A stretch of DNA of 64,000 nt from contig NZ_JAAGWG010000023.1 of assembly GCF_010682065.1 (NCBI RefSeq), forward strand, positions 1 through 64,000, written 5' to 3'. Below the pieces are notes generated by a model. The model made no database searches, was not told the origin of the DNA, and saw only the letters and a list, made by a program, of their open reading frames with translations. This stretch comes from Blastococcus saxobsidens (GTDB taxonomy: Bacteria; Actinomycetota; Actinomycetes; Mycobacteriales; Geodermatophilaceae). Numbering within the stretch: position 1 is the stretch's first letter; every line of letters begins with the position of its first letter. Shown here in pieces: positions 50,864-58,478 of this stretch. The translations under genes and the position numbers were made by a program.

Positions 50864-52894
50864 TCACGCGCCGCCCTGAGTGTTGATCTCGAAGTTGGTC
50901 AGGTAGTCCTCGTAGAGCCGCTTGACCGGCACGCCCTGCGGGAGCCGGGACAGCGCTCGTTCGTAGGCGGTGTCGGAGTCGGTCACGACGAAGCACACCC
51001 GGATGTCGGTCCCGTCGAGAACGGCCTTGGTGACAGCCTCGGCGAACCGGACCGTGGCGTCGGTGTCGAAGAGAACCCCGTAGCGGCCGGTGAGCGCCCA
51101 ACCGGACTCGGTCGGCTCGCCAATGCGCTCGTCGGTGGCTCCGGCTTCCAGCCACAACAGAGGCGCGATCGCCGCGAACTCGCGTCCGCGCCGGACCGTG
51201 CCGGGGTCGAGGTAGTGCAGGTCGAAGAACTCGACGTTGGCGGACATCCCGTCGGAGTAGACCGAACCGTCCGGCCGCTTGCCGGTAACAACCGTGGAGA
51301 TACGCGGGCGGGTGACGTACTCGAACACGCCCCAGGCGTTCCAGTCGGGATCGCCGGGATGATGTCCCGCCTTCCGCAAAGCCTTCGCCTGCTTGGCTCC
51401 GACTTCGTTGTTGGTCACGAGGATCGAGCGGCGAGTGCCACCGTCCTCTGCGTTGAGCCGGAGGACCGCTTCCGTGGTGGTTCCCGAGCCGCCGAAGAAG
51501 TCCAGGATGACGGCATCGTCCGGTGCCGCGAGCGCAATCCAGCGCATCAGGACGTCAGGGTCCTTGGGATTCGGAAAACGCTTGGCCCCCAGGATCTCGG
51601 TCAACCGCGCACTTGAAGCGTTGCGGTCGCGAACGAAGACTGACTCGGGCACTTGGCTGTTCATTTCCTCCAGTCGAGAGATTCCGCCGACGCCCGATGT
51701 CTCGGTCGGACCGAAGTGAATCAAGCCACGCTCGACGAGGTCAGACATTGTCTCGCGCGAGTAACGCCATCCATTCGGTGGCATGGGGACGGGCTTGCGG
51801 GTGCGGGGGTGCAGCAGGTCGTACTGGAGGTTCGGTCGCGGGTTGGGGCTCGTGAGGTTGCCGTCGGTCCGAATGGGTCGCCCATCGGCGTCGAGTGAGA
51901 CGAACCGCGTGACGGCGTCAGATGCCACGCCTGTCTTCTTGAAGTCCTTGATCCAGGCGCGCCACCGCTTGGTGGCCTCGGCGTGGTCGCCATTCGTGGC
52001 CGCCCAAATCTCCGCCGCCTTGTCCAGCGCCTCGTCAACTCCGGGCTTTTTTTCCCGCCACTCGATCTCCGCCTGGGTCAGCGCTTCCTCGTTCTTCGCG
52101 TAGACAAGCATGTAGTCCGCGCCGTTAGAGACATAGCGCGAGTCGTTCTTTCGGCCGCCCTGCCAGACGATGTTGGAGATGAAGTTCTGCGGGTGAAACA
52201 CCTGGTCGAGGAGCATGCGGAGCCGGTGCTGCTCATCGTCTCCAATGGCGACGATGATGACCCCGGTCGGCTTCAGCAGATCCCGTGCGATGAGCAGGCG
52301 GCGTTCCATGAACGACAGCCACTTCGACGACCGAGTGCGGTCGTTGGCATCGACGTATCGGTCGTTGTAGATCCAGGAGTCGCTGCCGGTGTTGTAGGGC
52401 GGGTCGATGTAGATCAGATCGATCTTGCCGAGATGTGCAGACTTGAGAGCCTGAAGGACGTGGTAGTTCTCACCGTTGATGACGGTGTGCCAAGGCTGTC
52501 CGGGCGTCCGTTCGATGCGTTCCACAGAGCGCAGACCGGGATAGACCGGATCCCCGAAGGCGCGAACGACTACAAGGTCGCTGACCGGCCGTTCCGAGCC
52601 GTCGTCGAGGACCGCAACAGCGCGGACTGTGCTGGTGAAGCGTTCTACCGTCCAGGTGTCGGTCGAGGACTCGTCGCGCAGTGCGACCGTCACGCCCTTC
52701 CGGACGGGGTGATTCGAGAGGCGTGCCGCCTCGGGCATGTGGCGGTCGAAGAGCAGGCCGAACGTCCGCGATCCGCGCAGTTTCTCGACCTCGGACTCGA
52801 TCAGCCGACGCAGGGCCGGGTTGTCGATCCGATCGATGGCGTCGTCCAAGATCGGCTTTTGCCGGTTGGCAACCATGCTGCGGCGACTCCTCAT
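50864..52894 (-). CDS. Type III-like (beta class) DNA adenine methyltransferase
   Basis: The protein has DPPY at 164-167 (IYIDPPYNTGSD) before the SAM loop FFGGSGTT (466-473), the beta-class order used by type III Mod subunits. An insert between them (about 250-440) probably recognises the target. An extra N-terminal region of about 130 residues precedes the methylase domain. A second ATG 18 bp downstream, with GAGGAG upstream, is an alternative start. It should modify host DNA and heads the cargo operon with Res and OLD. The 247-bp upstream spacer (52895-53141) holds no visible gene. Confidence 0.9.
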   Translation of the reverse strand: MRSRRSMVANRQKPILDDAIDRIDNPALRRLIESEVEKLRGSRTFGLLFDRHMPEAARLSNHPVRKGVTVALRDESSTDTWTVERFTSTVRAVAVLDDGSERPVSDLVVVRAFGDPVYPGLRSVERIERTPGQPWHTVINGENYHVLQALKSAHLGKIDLIYIDPPYNTGSDSWIYNDRYVDANDRTRSSKWLSFMERRLLIARDLLKPTGVIIVAIGDDEQHRLRMLLDQVFHPQNFISNIVWQGGRKNDSRYVSNGADYMLVYAKNEEALTQAEIEWREKKPGVDEALDKAAEIWAATNGDHAEATKRWRAWIKDFKKTGVASDAVTRFVSLDADGRPIRTDGNLTSPNPRPNLQYDLLHPRTRKPVPMPPNGWRYSRETMSDLVERGLIHFGPTETSGVGGISRLEEMNSQVPESVFVRDRNASSARLTEILGAKRFPNPKDPDVLMRWIALAAPDDAVILDFFGGSGTTTEAVLRLNAEDGGTRRSILVTNNEVGAKQAKALRKAGHHPGDPDWNAWGVFEYVTRPRISTVVTGKRPDGSVYSDGMSANVEFFDLHYLDPGTVRRGREFAAIAPLLWLEAGATDERIGEPTESGWALTGRYGVLFDTDATVRFAEAVTKAVLDGTDIRVCFVVTDSDTAYERALSRLPQGVPVKRLYEDYLTNFEINTQGGA

Positions 52895-53141
52895 CGACCT
52901 TGCCCACTACCTACCGTGCCTGTATCGGCACGATGAGACGGTAACTGCGACGTCCGACACGGCGGGTTCAGCAAGCGGAGTCAGGGCTGCTCGGCCAGTC
53001 CAGCGGTGGCGCGAGCCGGGCAGCACACCGGGCGCACCGCGCTACAACATCAACCAGCAGGCCAGAGAGCGTCGCGTCGCGCCAAGGACGTACCTGACTC
53101 GAAGTTCGGGCCGCAACAGCGTCTACGAGGTAGCGCTGACC

Positions 53142-53696
53142 TCAGGCGCCGGAGGAGAGGTCCGAACGGCTGCTTTGCCGCCGTTCCCTCTCGGACACAC
53201 GCTGTTGGCTGGACACCGGACGCAGGCCGTAGTCCACGGCGAGGCTCAGGTCCTTCGCGACGAGCATGAGGTCGTCGATCCAACTGCCGACCGGCGGAGG
53301 CTTCATGCTGTTGAACTCAGCCGTGGCTCGCCCGAGCGCGGTCAGCAGGCGATCGGTCCTGGTGACTAGGACATCGACAAGTTCGGCGGGAACGCCGACG
53401 AGTGGCGGGCGGTCCTGAGCGCGCCGGGCCTGCTGCTTCTGGGTGTTCCGCTCGGTCCGGTGCGGTAGGCAGAACGCGGCCTTGGGGTGGTCGGAGATGG
53501 TGGTGTCGCAGCAGCGGCACCAGTTGGTGCCGTCAGGGGCTCGGCGGCCTCGCACATCGCCGGTGGGGAACCGGAGGGGCACGTCCTCCATCGAGATCGG
53601 ACCCTCGGTGGGTCGCGACGCTGGGTTCGAGACCTGGTCGAGCGTGAGCCCTTCTGGCTGCTGCACCGGGGTCTCCTTGGCATTCGTGACTGTCAT
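53142..53696 (-). CDS. Small protein with Cys/His cluster, possible DNA-binding
   Basis: From the ATG giving MTVTNAKETPVQQPEG the product has 184 residues. Residues about 60-90 contain WCRCCDTTISDHPKAAFCLPHRTERNTQKQ, a C-x2-C...C-x2-H arrangement that could hold zinc, followed by a basic stretch. A helical part follows (VPAELVDVLVTRTDRLLTALGRATAEF). I know no family for it. The start sits in a cluster of palindromic motifs and the gene is divergent from tnsA, so it could regulate the transposition genes, but that is inference. The longer frame upstream is probably not coding. Confidence 0.6.
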   Translation of the reverse strand: MTVTNAKETPVQQPEGLTLDQVSNPASRPTEGPISMEDVPLRFPTGDVRGRRAPDGTNWCRCCDTTISDHPKAAFCLPHRTERNTQKQQARRAQDRPPLVGVPAELVDVLVTRTDRLLTALGRATAEFNSMKPPPVGSWIDDLMLVAKDLSLAVDYGLRPVSSQQRVSERERRQSSRSDLSSGA

Positions 53697-53836
53697 AGGT
53701 GCATTCGTGACAGTCACGAATGCGGCGCTCGATCGCGCGGACGGAACGGTCAACAGTGCTCTGACCTGCTCGTTTACATGTCGAGTGGTCGGGCGCTTGA
53801 CGCAGCGTATGCGCACAGTCGTGTCATTCGTGACAG
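53681..53836. promoter_or_regulatory. Cluster of CATTCGTGAC palindromes between divergent genes
   Basis: The 379-bp spacer 53697-54075 holds no gene I can support. In and beside it the word CATTCGTGAC occurs at 53681-53690, 53702-53711 and 53825-53834. At 53701-53723 it forms a perfect palindrome, arms GCATTCGTGAC and GTCACGAATGC around one A. At 53823-53836 TGTCA-TTCG-TGACA is another small palindrome. One copy covers the start of the zinc-finger-like gene; a TTGACC box (53748-53753, minus strand) lies just upstream. These look like operators for a dimeric repressor. Confidence 0.6.
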
Positions 53837-54075
53837 CCGCGCCCGCTGGACCGTCCGGATTTCGCCACCGTGGAAGCGTCGAGCCGACCCACGGCTCTTG
53901 GAGCCCGGAGGTCCGGATGACCAGCACGACCCCCTGCGCCAGGCCCTCGCCTGGTGGTGCGCCTGCCTCGGGGGCGTTCGCCTGCCCGGCGCTGACGCCG
54001 GTGGATCTTGTCGGCCTCACGACCTACTGTCCCGCCCATCGTTCGAACAGGCGTTCGAACAGGGAGGAGCGCGTC

Positions 54076-54936
54076 GTGTCGTCCACAAGCATTCGGCTGC
54101 TACCGCCGGTGCTCCGGTACCGGTCACCTGCTGCACCGCCGCTGTGGTCAGCGGATGCGACCTGGCGCGACCTGACCGCCCAGCGCCCGGTGAAGGCCAT
54201 GGCCGATCCGGACCGGGGCTGGACTTCGCGCTGGACCGTGACGTACCGGCACGGCCAGACCGAGAGCACGGAGACCGTCACCGACGTGTCCCCCGGAGAC
54301 CTGCTGTCGTCCGACCCCATCCGTACCAACACCTGGCACGCCCGCACGATGACCCGCTCCGGGCTGCACTTCCTTGCTTCCACCGGTGAGTTGCAGGCAC
54401 ATGAGTCACTGTTCGAGCGGGACCTGCTGGTCGTGCTGGACTTCGACGCGGTCACCGCCGTCGCCAGTCAACCGTTCACGCTCAGTTGGCACGACGGCGA
54501 GCGGCAGCGGAAGCACACCCCCGACTTCATGATCGTCGCCGACGGTGTGCCGACCGTGGCGAACTGCCGCCCCTCGGCCCTGGTCAACGATGCGCTGCTG
54601 GAAAACTGCGCCGCGATCGCAGCGATCTGCGTGGCTCGCGGCTGGGGCCACGCGCTCGTCACCGACTATCCCCGGCCGCCGTTCACCGTGCTGTCCACCA
54701 TCGCCGCCACCCGCAACTGCGACGACCCCTACGGCTACGGCGAGGACATCCTGGAGCGGCTGGCCAGCGACGGCCCGACACCCTTCGCTCGGCTGGCCGA
54801 CACGTTCCCGGCTCCAGCGTTCGCCCGCGCGATCCTCCAGCGGCTGATCTGGGACCGCGAAGTCACCGTGGACCTGTCCCGGCTCCTCGCCGACGACACG
54901 CTCGTCGCGCTGCCCGGTCAGGAGTCAACGCGATGA
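54076..54936 (+). CDS. tnsA: TnsA-like heteromeric transposase endonuclease subunit
   Basis: TnsA makes the 5'-strand cuts at Tn7 ends, letting the element excise. The 286-residue protein has the family region ELQAHESLFERDLLVVLDFD (E110/E114), HTPDF (D150) and VPTVANCRPS. Active TnsA has D-x-(9-20)-(E/D/Q)xK; here the last motif reads N163-C-R165, so the third catalytic pair looks altered. The GTG start has GGAGG 7 bp upstream. The stop overlaps the tnsB start (ATGA). Confidence 0.85.
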   Translation: MSSTSIRLLPPVLRYRSPAAPPLWSADATWRDLTAQRPVKAMADPDRGWTSRWTVTYRHGQTESTETVTDVSPGDLLSSDPIRTNTWHARTMTRSGLHFLASTGELQAHESLFERDLLVVLDFDAVTAVASQPFTLSWHDGERQRKHTPDFMIVADGVPTVANCRPSALVNDALLENCAAIAAICVARGWGHALVTDYPRPPFTVLSTIAATRNCDDPYGYGEDILERLASDGPTPFARLADTFPAPAFARAILQRLIWDREVTVDLSRLLADDTLVALPGQESTR

Positions 54937-57179
54937 CCACGATCCGTCCGATCCCCGGCGTACGCCTGGCACTGGCAGGGGTCCAGCACACCGTCCTCGG
55001 CTACGACACCGCCGAGGGTGCGGTGCGGCTGGCCGATGAGAACGGCGTCCTCGTCACCCTCGGCGTCGAGGACTTCGTCACCCACCCGGACCTGCACGAC
55101 CCGGCTGGTGCTCGCGCGCACAACGCGGCGGCCGAGCGCCTGTCCACGACCGATCGGCGGCTGCTGGAAGCCCGCATCGAGCACGTCCGGGAAGCAGAGA
55201 CCGGATACCGGTCCGGTGATCCGCACCGGCCCGCTCCGGGTGAGCCTCGTCCGCAGTACAACCCGGAGACCACGACGCTGACCGCGCGGCGGCGGACGAA
55301 GGCCGCCGAACTGAACAACGATCTCGCGCGGGCAGCCGGACTGGACATGTCCTACACGACGATCCGTCGGATCAGCGCCGCCCTGAATACGGGAATGGGC
55401 CTGGACGGCGTCGTGGATTGCCGCCTGGTTCGCCGGTCACACGGTCGGCACTCCATCGACAAGCGCGTCGAAGAAGCCTGCTGGATCGTCTTCGAGGAGA
55501 CCCGCCAGGGCTCCAACGTGTCCATGAAGACCCGCATGAACAAAATCAAGCAGTGGATGCTCGAACACCACGGCAAGGGCGCCGACGCGCTCGTGCCGTC
55601 GGCCTCCACTATCGAGCGCTGGTTCAAGGACCGGTTCATCCCCAGCGACCTGTCCGGCAAGGCCCGCACCCGGCGCAGCGCCACCACGGCGCCCGCGCAC
55701 GGTTTCCGGCGGCCGAACCCGACTCGTCCCGGCGAACTCGTCCTCATGGACACCAACAACCTGGACGTGCTGCTGGCGGGCACCAACCTGGCGGGGGTCA
55801 TCCGGGGAAGCCTGGTCCTCGGCATCGACTGGTACTCGCGGTCGGTCGTCGAAGTCCGGGTCGTGGAGAACGCCGAGAAGGCCATCGACATCACCTTCGC
55901 GCTGCGTGACTTGGCTCGCCCCATGCAGATGCGCGCGGGATGGCCTGACGATGCCCGCTGGCCGTTCGTCGGCGTCCCCGAAGAACTGATCACCGAGATC
56001 CACGGCGGCGAAATCGCCGGGCTCCCCTTCGTCAACACTGAAGCGGTGGTGGTCGACCACGGCTCCACCTACAAGTCCCACATCAGCGTCGCCGCCGCCC
56101 GCCAGCAGGGCATCAGCGTGCTTCCCGCCCGTGTCCGCATGGGCTCGGACAAAGCCATCGTGGAACGGTTCTTCGGCTCCCTGAGGTCCATGCTGCTGGA
56201 GCACCTGCGGGGCTATCGGGGCAGCGACTCCTCCGAACGCGGCGCGAACGTCGATGGCACGGTCGTGTGGTCGGCGCAGCAGTTGGAAGACGAGATCGCC
56301 CTGTGGGCGGTCCGGATCTGGCAGAACCACGCGATGTCCGAGGTCAAGCCGCCGTGGTGCCCGGAAGGTGACTGGTCACCCAACACCCTGTACCAGCACG
56401 GCCTGTCCACCTCGGGGCTTCCGCCGCGCGTGATGTCCAGCGACGACTACTACGGTCTGCTTCCGACCATGGCCGTGAAGGTCCACGGCCGGGGCGTGAA
56501 GATCCGGCAACTCTGGTACGACCACGAAGTCCTCGGCCCGCACCGGAACCTGCCGTCCCCGTACGGCGGTGCCGCCAAGGGCAAGTGGACCGTCCGGTAC
56601 GACCCGCGCGACATGCGGCAGGTCTACTTCCTCGACGAGGACGGCCAGTACCAGGTGATCCCGTGGACCGGTGCGACCGGTCCGATGCCGTGCTTCACCG
56701 ACCGGCACGTCACCGCGCTCAACCGCATCCGCCGCGAGAGCGGGATGCGTCCCCGGCACGACAGCGAACTGGTCGAAATCCTCATCCAGGACGTGCTGAC
56801 GGTGCACGAGCCCAGCAGCACCTGGCAGACGGTGCCCAAGAAGGTCCTCAACGATCGGTCACGGACCCAGCGCAACTGGGAGATGGCCCGTCGTGACCGG
56901 GAAGCCGTCGACCTTCCCGCTGACGACGACCACCCCGTGGAGGCAGAAGGCCAGGAAGAGGCCGCGACCGACGCCGAGTTGAGCCGTCCCGGCTCCGGTC
57001 TGAGTTCCAAGCCACCGGCGACCGTCACCGCCATCGGCACCGCTGCGGTCGCCGACGCACGGGCTCGCAAACGGCAGAACGCCACCGTCGGCACGGTCGT
57101 CCCAGCAGCGCGGCTGGGTGCCAAGCGCGGTAGCACGTACGGCGACCTCGCGGCCCTGACCGACGAGGAGCCGACGTGA
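54933..57179 (+). CDS. tnsB: TnsB-like DDE transposase (Mu/rve family)
   Basis: TnsB binds the end repeats and joins the 3' ends to target DNA. The 748-residue protein has N-terminal helix-turn-helix segments (about 120-250), an rve core with catalytic D273 (VLMDTNNLDV), D375 (VVVDHGSTYKS) and E411 (KAIVERFFGS), D-35-E spacing, and a Mu transposase C-terminal beta-barrel. The last 100 residues are hydrophilic and likely contact TnsC. Its start is coupled to tnsA. Confidence 0.93.
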   Translation: MTTIRPIPGVRLALAGVQHTVLGYDTAEGAVRLADENGVLVTLGVEDFVTHPDLHDPAGARAHNAAAERLSTTDRRLLEARIEHVREAETGYRSGDPHRPAPGEPRPQYNPETTTLTARRRTKAAELNNDLARAAGLDMSYTTIRRISAALNTGMGLDGVVDCRLVRRSHGRHSIDKRVEEACWIVFEETRQGSNVSMKTRMNKIKQWMLEHHGKGADALVPSASTIERWFKDRFIPSDLSGKARTRRSATTAPAHGFRRPNPTRPGELVLMDTNNLDVLLAGTNLAGVIRGSLVLGIDWYSRSVVEVRVVENAEKAIDITFALRDLARPMQMRAGWPDDARWPFVGVPEELITEIHGGEIAGLPFVNTEAVVVDHGSTYKSHISVAAARQQGISVLPARVRMGSDKAIVERFFGSLRSMLLEHLRGYRGSDSSERGANVDGTVVWSAQQLEDEIALWAVRIWQNHAMSEVKPPWCPEGDWSPNTLYQHGLSTSGLPPRVMSSDDYYGLLPTMAVKVHGRGVKIRQLWYDHEVLGPHRNLPSPYGGAAKGKWTVRYDPRDMRQVYFLDEDGQYQVIPWTGATGPMPCFTDRHVTALNRIRRESGMRPRHDSELVEILIQDVLTVHEPSSTWQTVPKKVLNDRSRTQRNWEMARRDREAVDLPADDDHPVEAEGQEEAATDAELSRPGSGLSSKPPATVTAIGTAAVADARARKRQNATVGTVVPAARLGAKRGSTYGDLAALTDEEPT

Positions 57180-57206
57180 CCTCGCCACGCGGTCCAGCCC
57201 TTCCAT

Positions 57207-57239
57207 GGCTGTAGGCGAAGCCCCTTCGCATCCGCAGCC
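57207..57239 (+). other. Hairpin between tnsB and tnsC
   Basis: GCGAAG/CTTCGC forms a stem with CCC loop, enclosed by GGCTG/CAGCC. It fills much of the 87-bp tnsB-tnsC gap, the only real gap in the tns operon. It could be a partial terminator that lowers tnsC/tniQ expression. Confidence 0.4.
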
Positions 57240-57266
57240 GTGCTCTTCCCCTCACGCATCCCAGAA

Positions 57267-58478
57267 ATGGATAACGCCATGATCGAAGACCTGCCGAAGA
57301 ACTGGTTCCGTCAGCCCCCCGACCTCAACCAGGTCCAGGACGCGGACGGCTGGGCCACCTACGTCGCCCGCCGGGACGACTACCAGATGCCGCCGCTGCT
57401 CACCCGCTCCGCGTATGAGGGCCTGGCTTCGCGTCAGCGGGCGCTCTACAACCTTGCCCGGAAGGTCGCGGTGAGCAACCTGCCCAAGCCGGACACGCCG
57501 ATGGCGGCGGCCATCCGCGAGCAGATTGAAACCACGCTCAGCACCAACACGCTGAACGCTGATCCCGGTGTCCGGCCGGGCCTGTTCATCTCCGCCGAGG
57601 GTGGCCTCGGCAAGTCCACGCTGATGCGCGAGGTCGCGGCCTCGTTCGACGAGGAGACCCGGCAGATGGCCGACATCTTCCCCGGCATGTTCGGCAACCT
57701 CGACAGGTGGATCCCGGTCATCTGGATCAACGTTCCACCGAAGGTCAGCATCGGTGCGCTCTGCCGCAAGATCCTCAACTTCTACGGAGAAGTGCCCCGT
57801 GGCATCCGCACCGAGGCCCAGTTGACCGACCGCGTCCACACACTCATCCGGGACTGCGGAACCAGGTTGGTCGTTCTCGATGACATCACCCGCGTGAAGA
57901 TGCACCGGGAAGCCGACCAGGACGCCGCCGACTGGATCCGTGGCCTCCAGGAAACCAGCGCAACCGTCATCGGCATCGGAGTCGACGTCGAAGGATGCGG
58001 TCTGCTCTACGAAGGGCGGGCAGGGACGAAGCAGAAGCGGCTGCTGACCCAGACCCGGCGCCGGTTCAGCGTCCTCAACCTCGACCCGTTCACCTACGAC
58101 TCCGCCGAAGAGATCACCGAATGGGTGGCGCACCTCGCGGCCGTCGAACAGGACCTGCCGCTACTCGACAAGACCCCTGGGATGCTTAGCGAGGATCTGC
58201 CGGAGTTCCTGTTCGCCCAGACCGGCGGAGTAATCGGCTCATTGAGCCGCTACATCGCTGAGGCTTCCAACGCCGTTCTTGGTCGGTCTGTCGCCGACGG
58301 GGGTGAGCACCTCACGCGCGACGACTTCCTGAAGGTCCAGTTGGATCACGCCGCCGTCAGCGGCAGCAGCCCCGAGATCGACGCGGCCACAAGCATCGGC
58401 AAGAAGGCCGCGTCGAGCAGGAAGAAGCAACGCAACGGCTCCTTCAACGGTGACCGCCAGCGGCGGGTCCCGGCATGA
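57267..58478 (+). CDS. tnsC: TnsC/TniB-like AAA+ ATPase, target-choice regulator
   Basis: TnsC forms ATP-dependent filaments on target DNA and links the TniQ target selector to TnsAB. The 403-residue protein has Walker A EGGLGKST (111-118), Walker B RLVVLDD (D205/D206), an arginine-rich sensor region and a basic C-terminal tail (KKAASSRKKQRNG). The start is uncertain among three nearby in-frame codons (GTG 57240, ATG 57267, ATG 57279), none with a strong ribosome site. Its stop overlaps tniQ (ATGA). Confidence 0.92.
   Translation: MDNAMIEDLPKNWFRQPPDLNQVQDADGWATYVARRDDYQMPPLLTRSAYEGLASRQRALYNLARKVAVSNLPKPDTPMAAAIREQIETTLSTNTLNADPGVRPGLFISAEGGLGKSTLMREVAASFDEETRQMADIFPGMFGNLDRWIPVIWINVPPKVSIGALCRKILNFYGEVPRGIRTEAQLTDRVHTLIRDCGTRLVVLDDITRVKMHREADQDAADWIRGLQETSATVIGIGVDVEGCGLLYEGRAGTKQKRLLTQTRRRFSVLNLDPFTYDSAEEITEWVAHLAAVEQDLPLLDKTPGMLSEDLPEFLFAQTGGVIGSLSRYIAEASNAVLGRSVADGGEHLTRDDFLKVQLDHAAVSGSSPEIDAATSIGKKAASSRKKQRNGSFNGDRQRRVPA

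Noticed and set aside
53697-54075. Longer forms of tnsA and the divergent Cys/His gene filling the spacer
   Set aside because: Both frames stay open across the spacer on opposite strands, but tnsA has a strong ribosome site at 54076 and the operator-like palindromes occupy the spacer.
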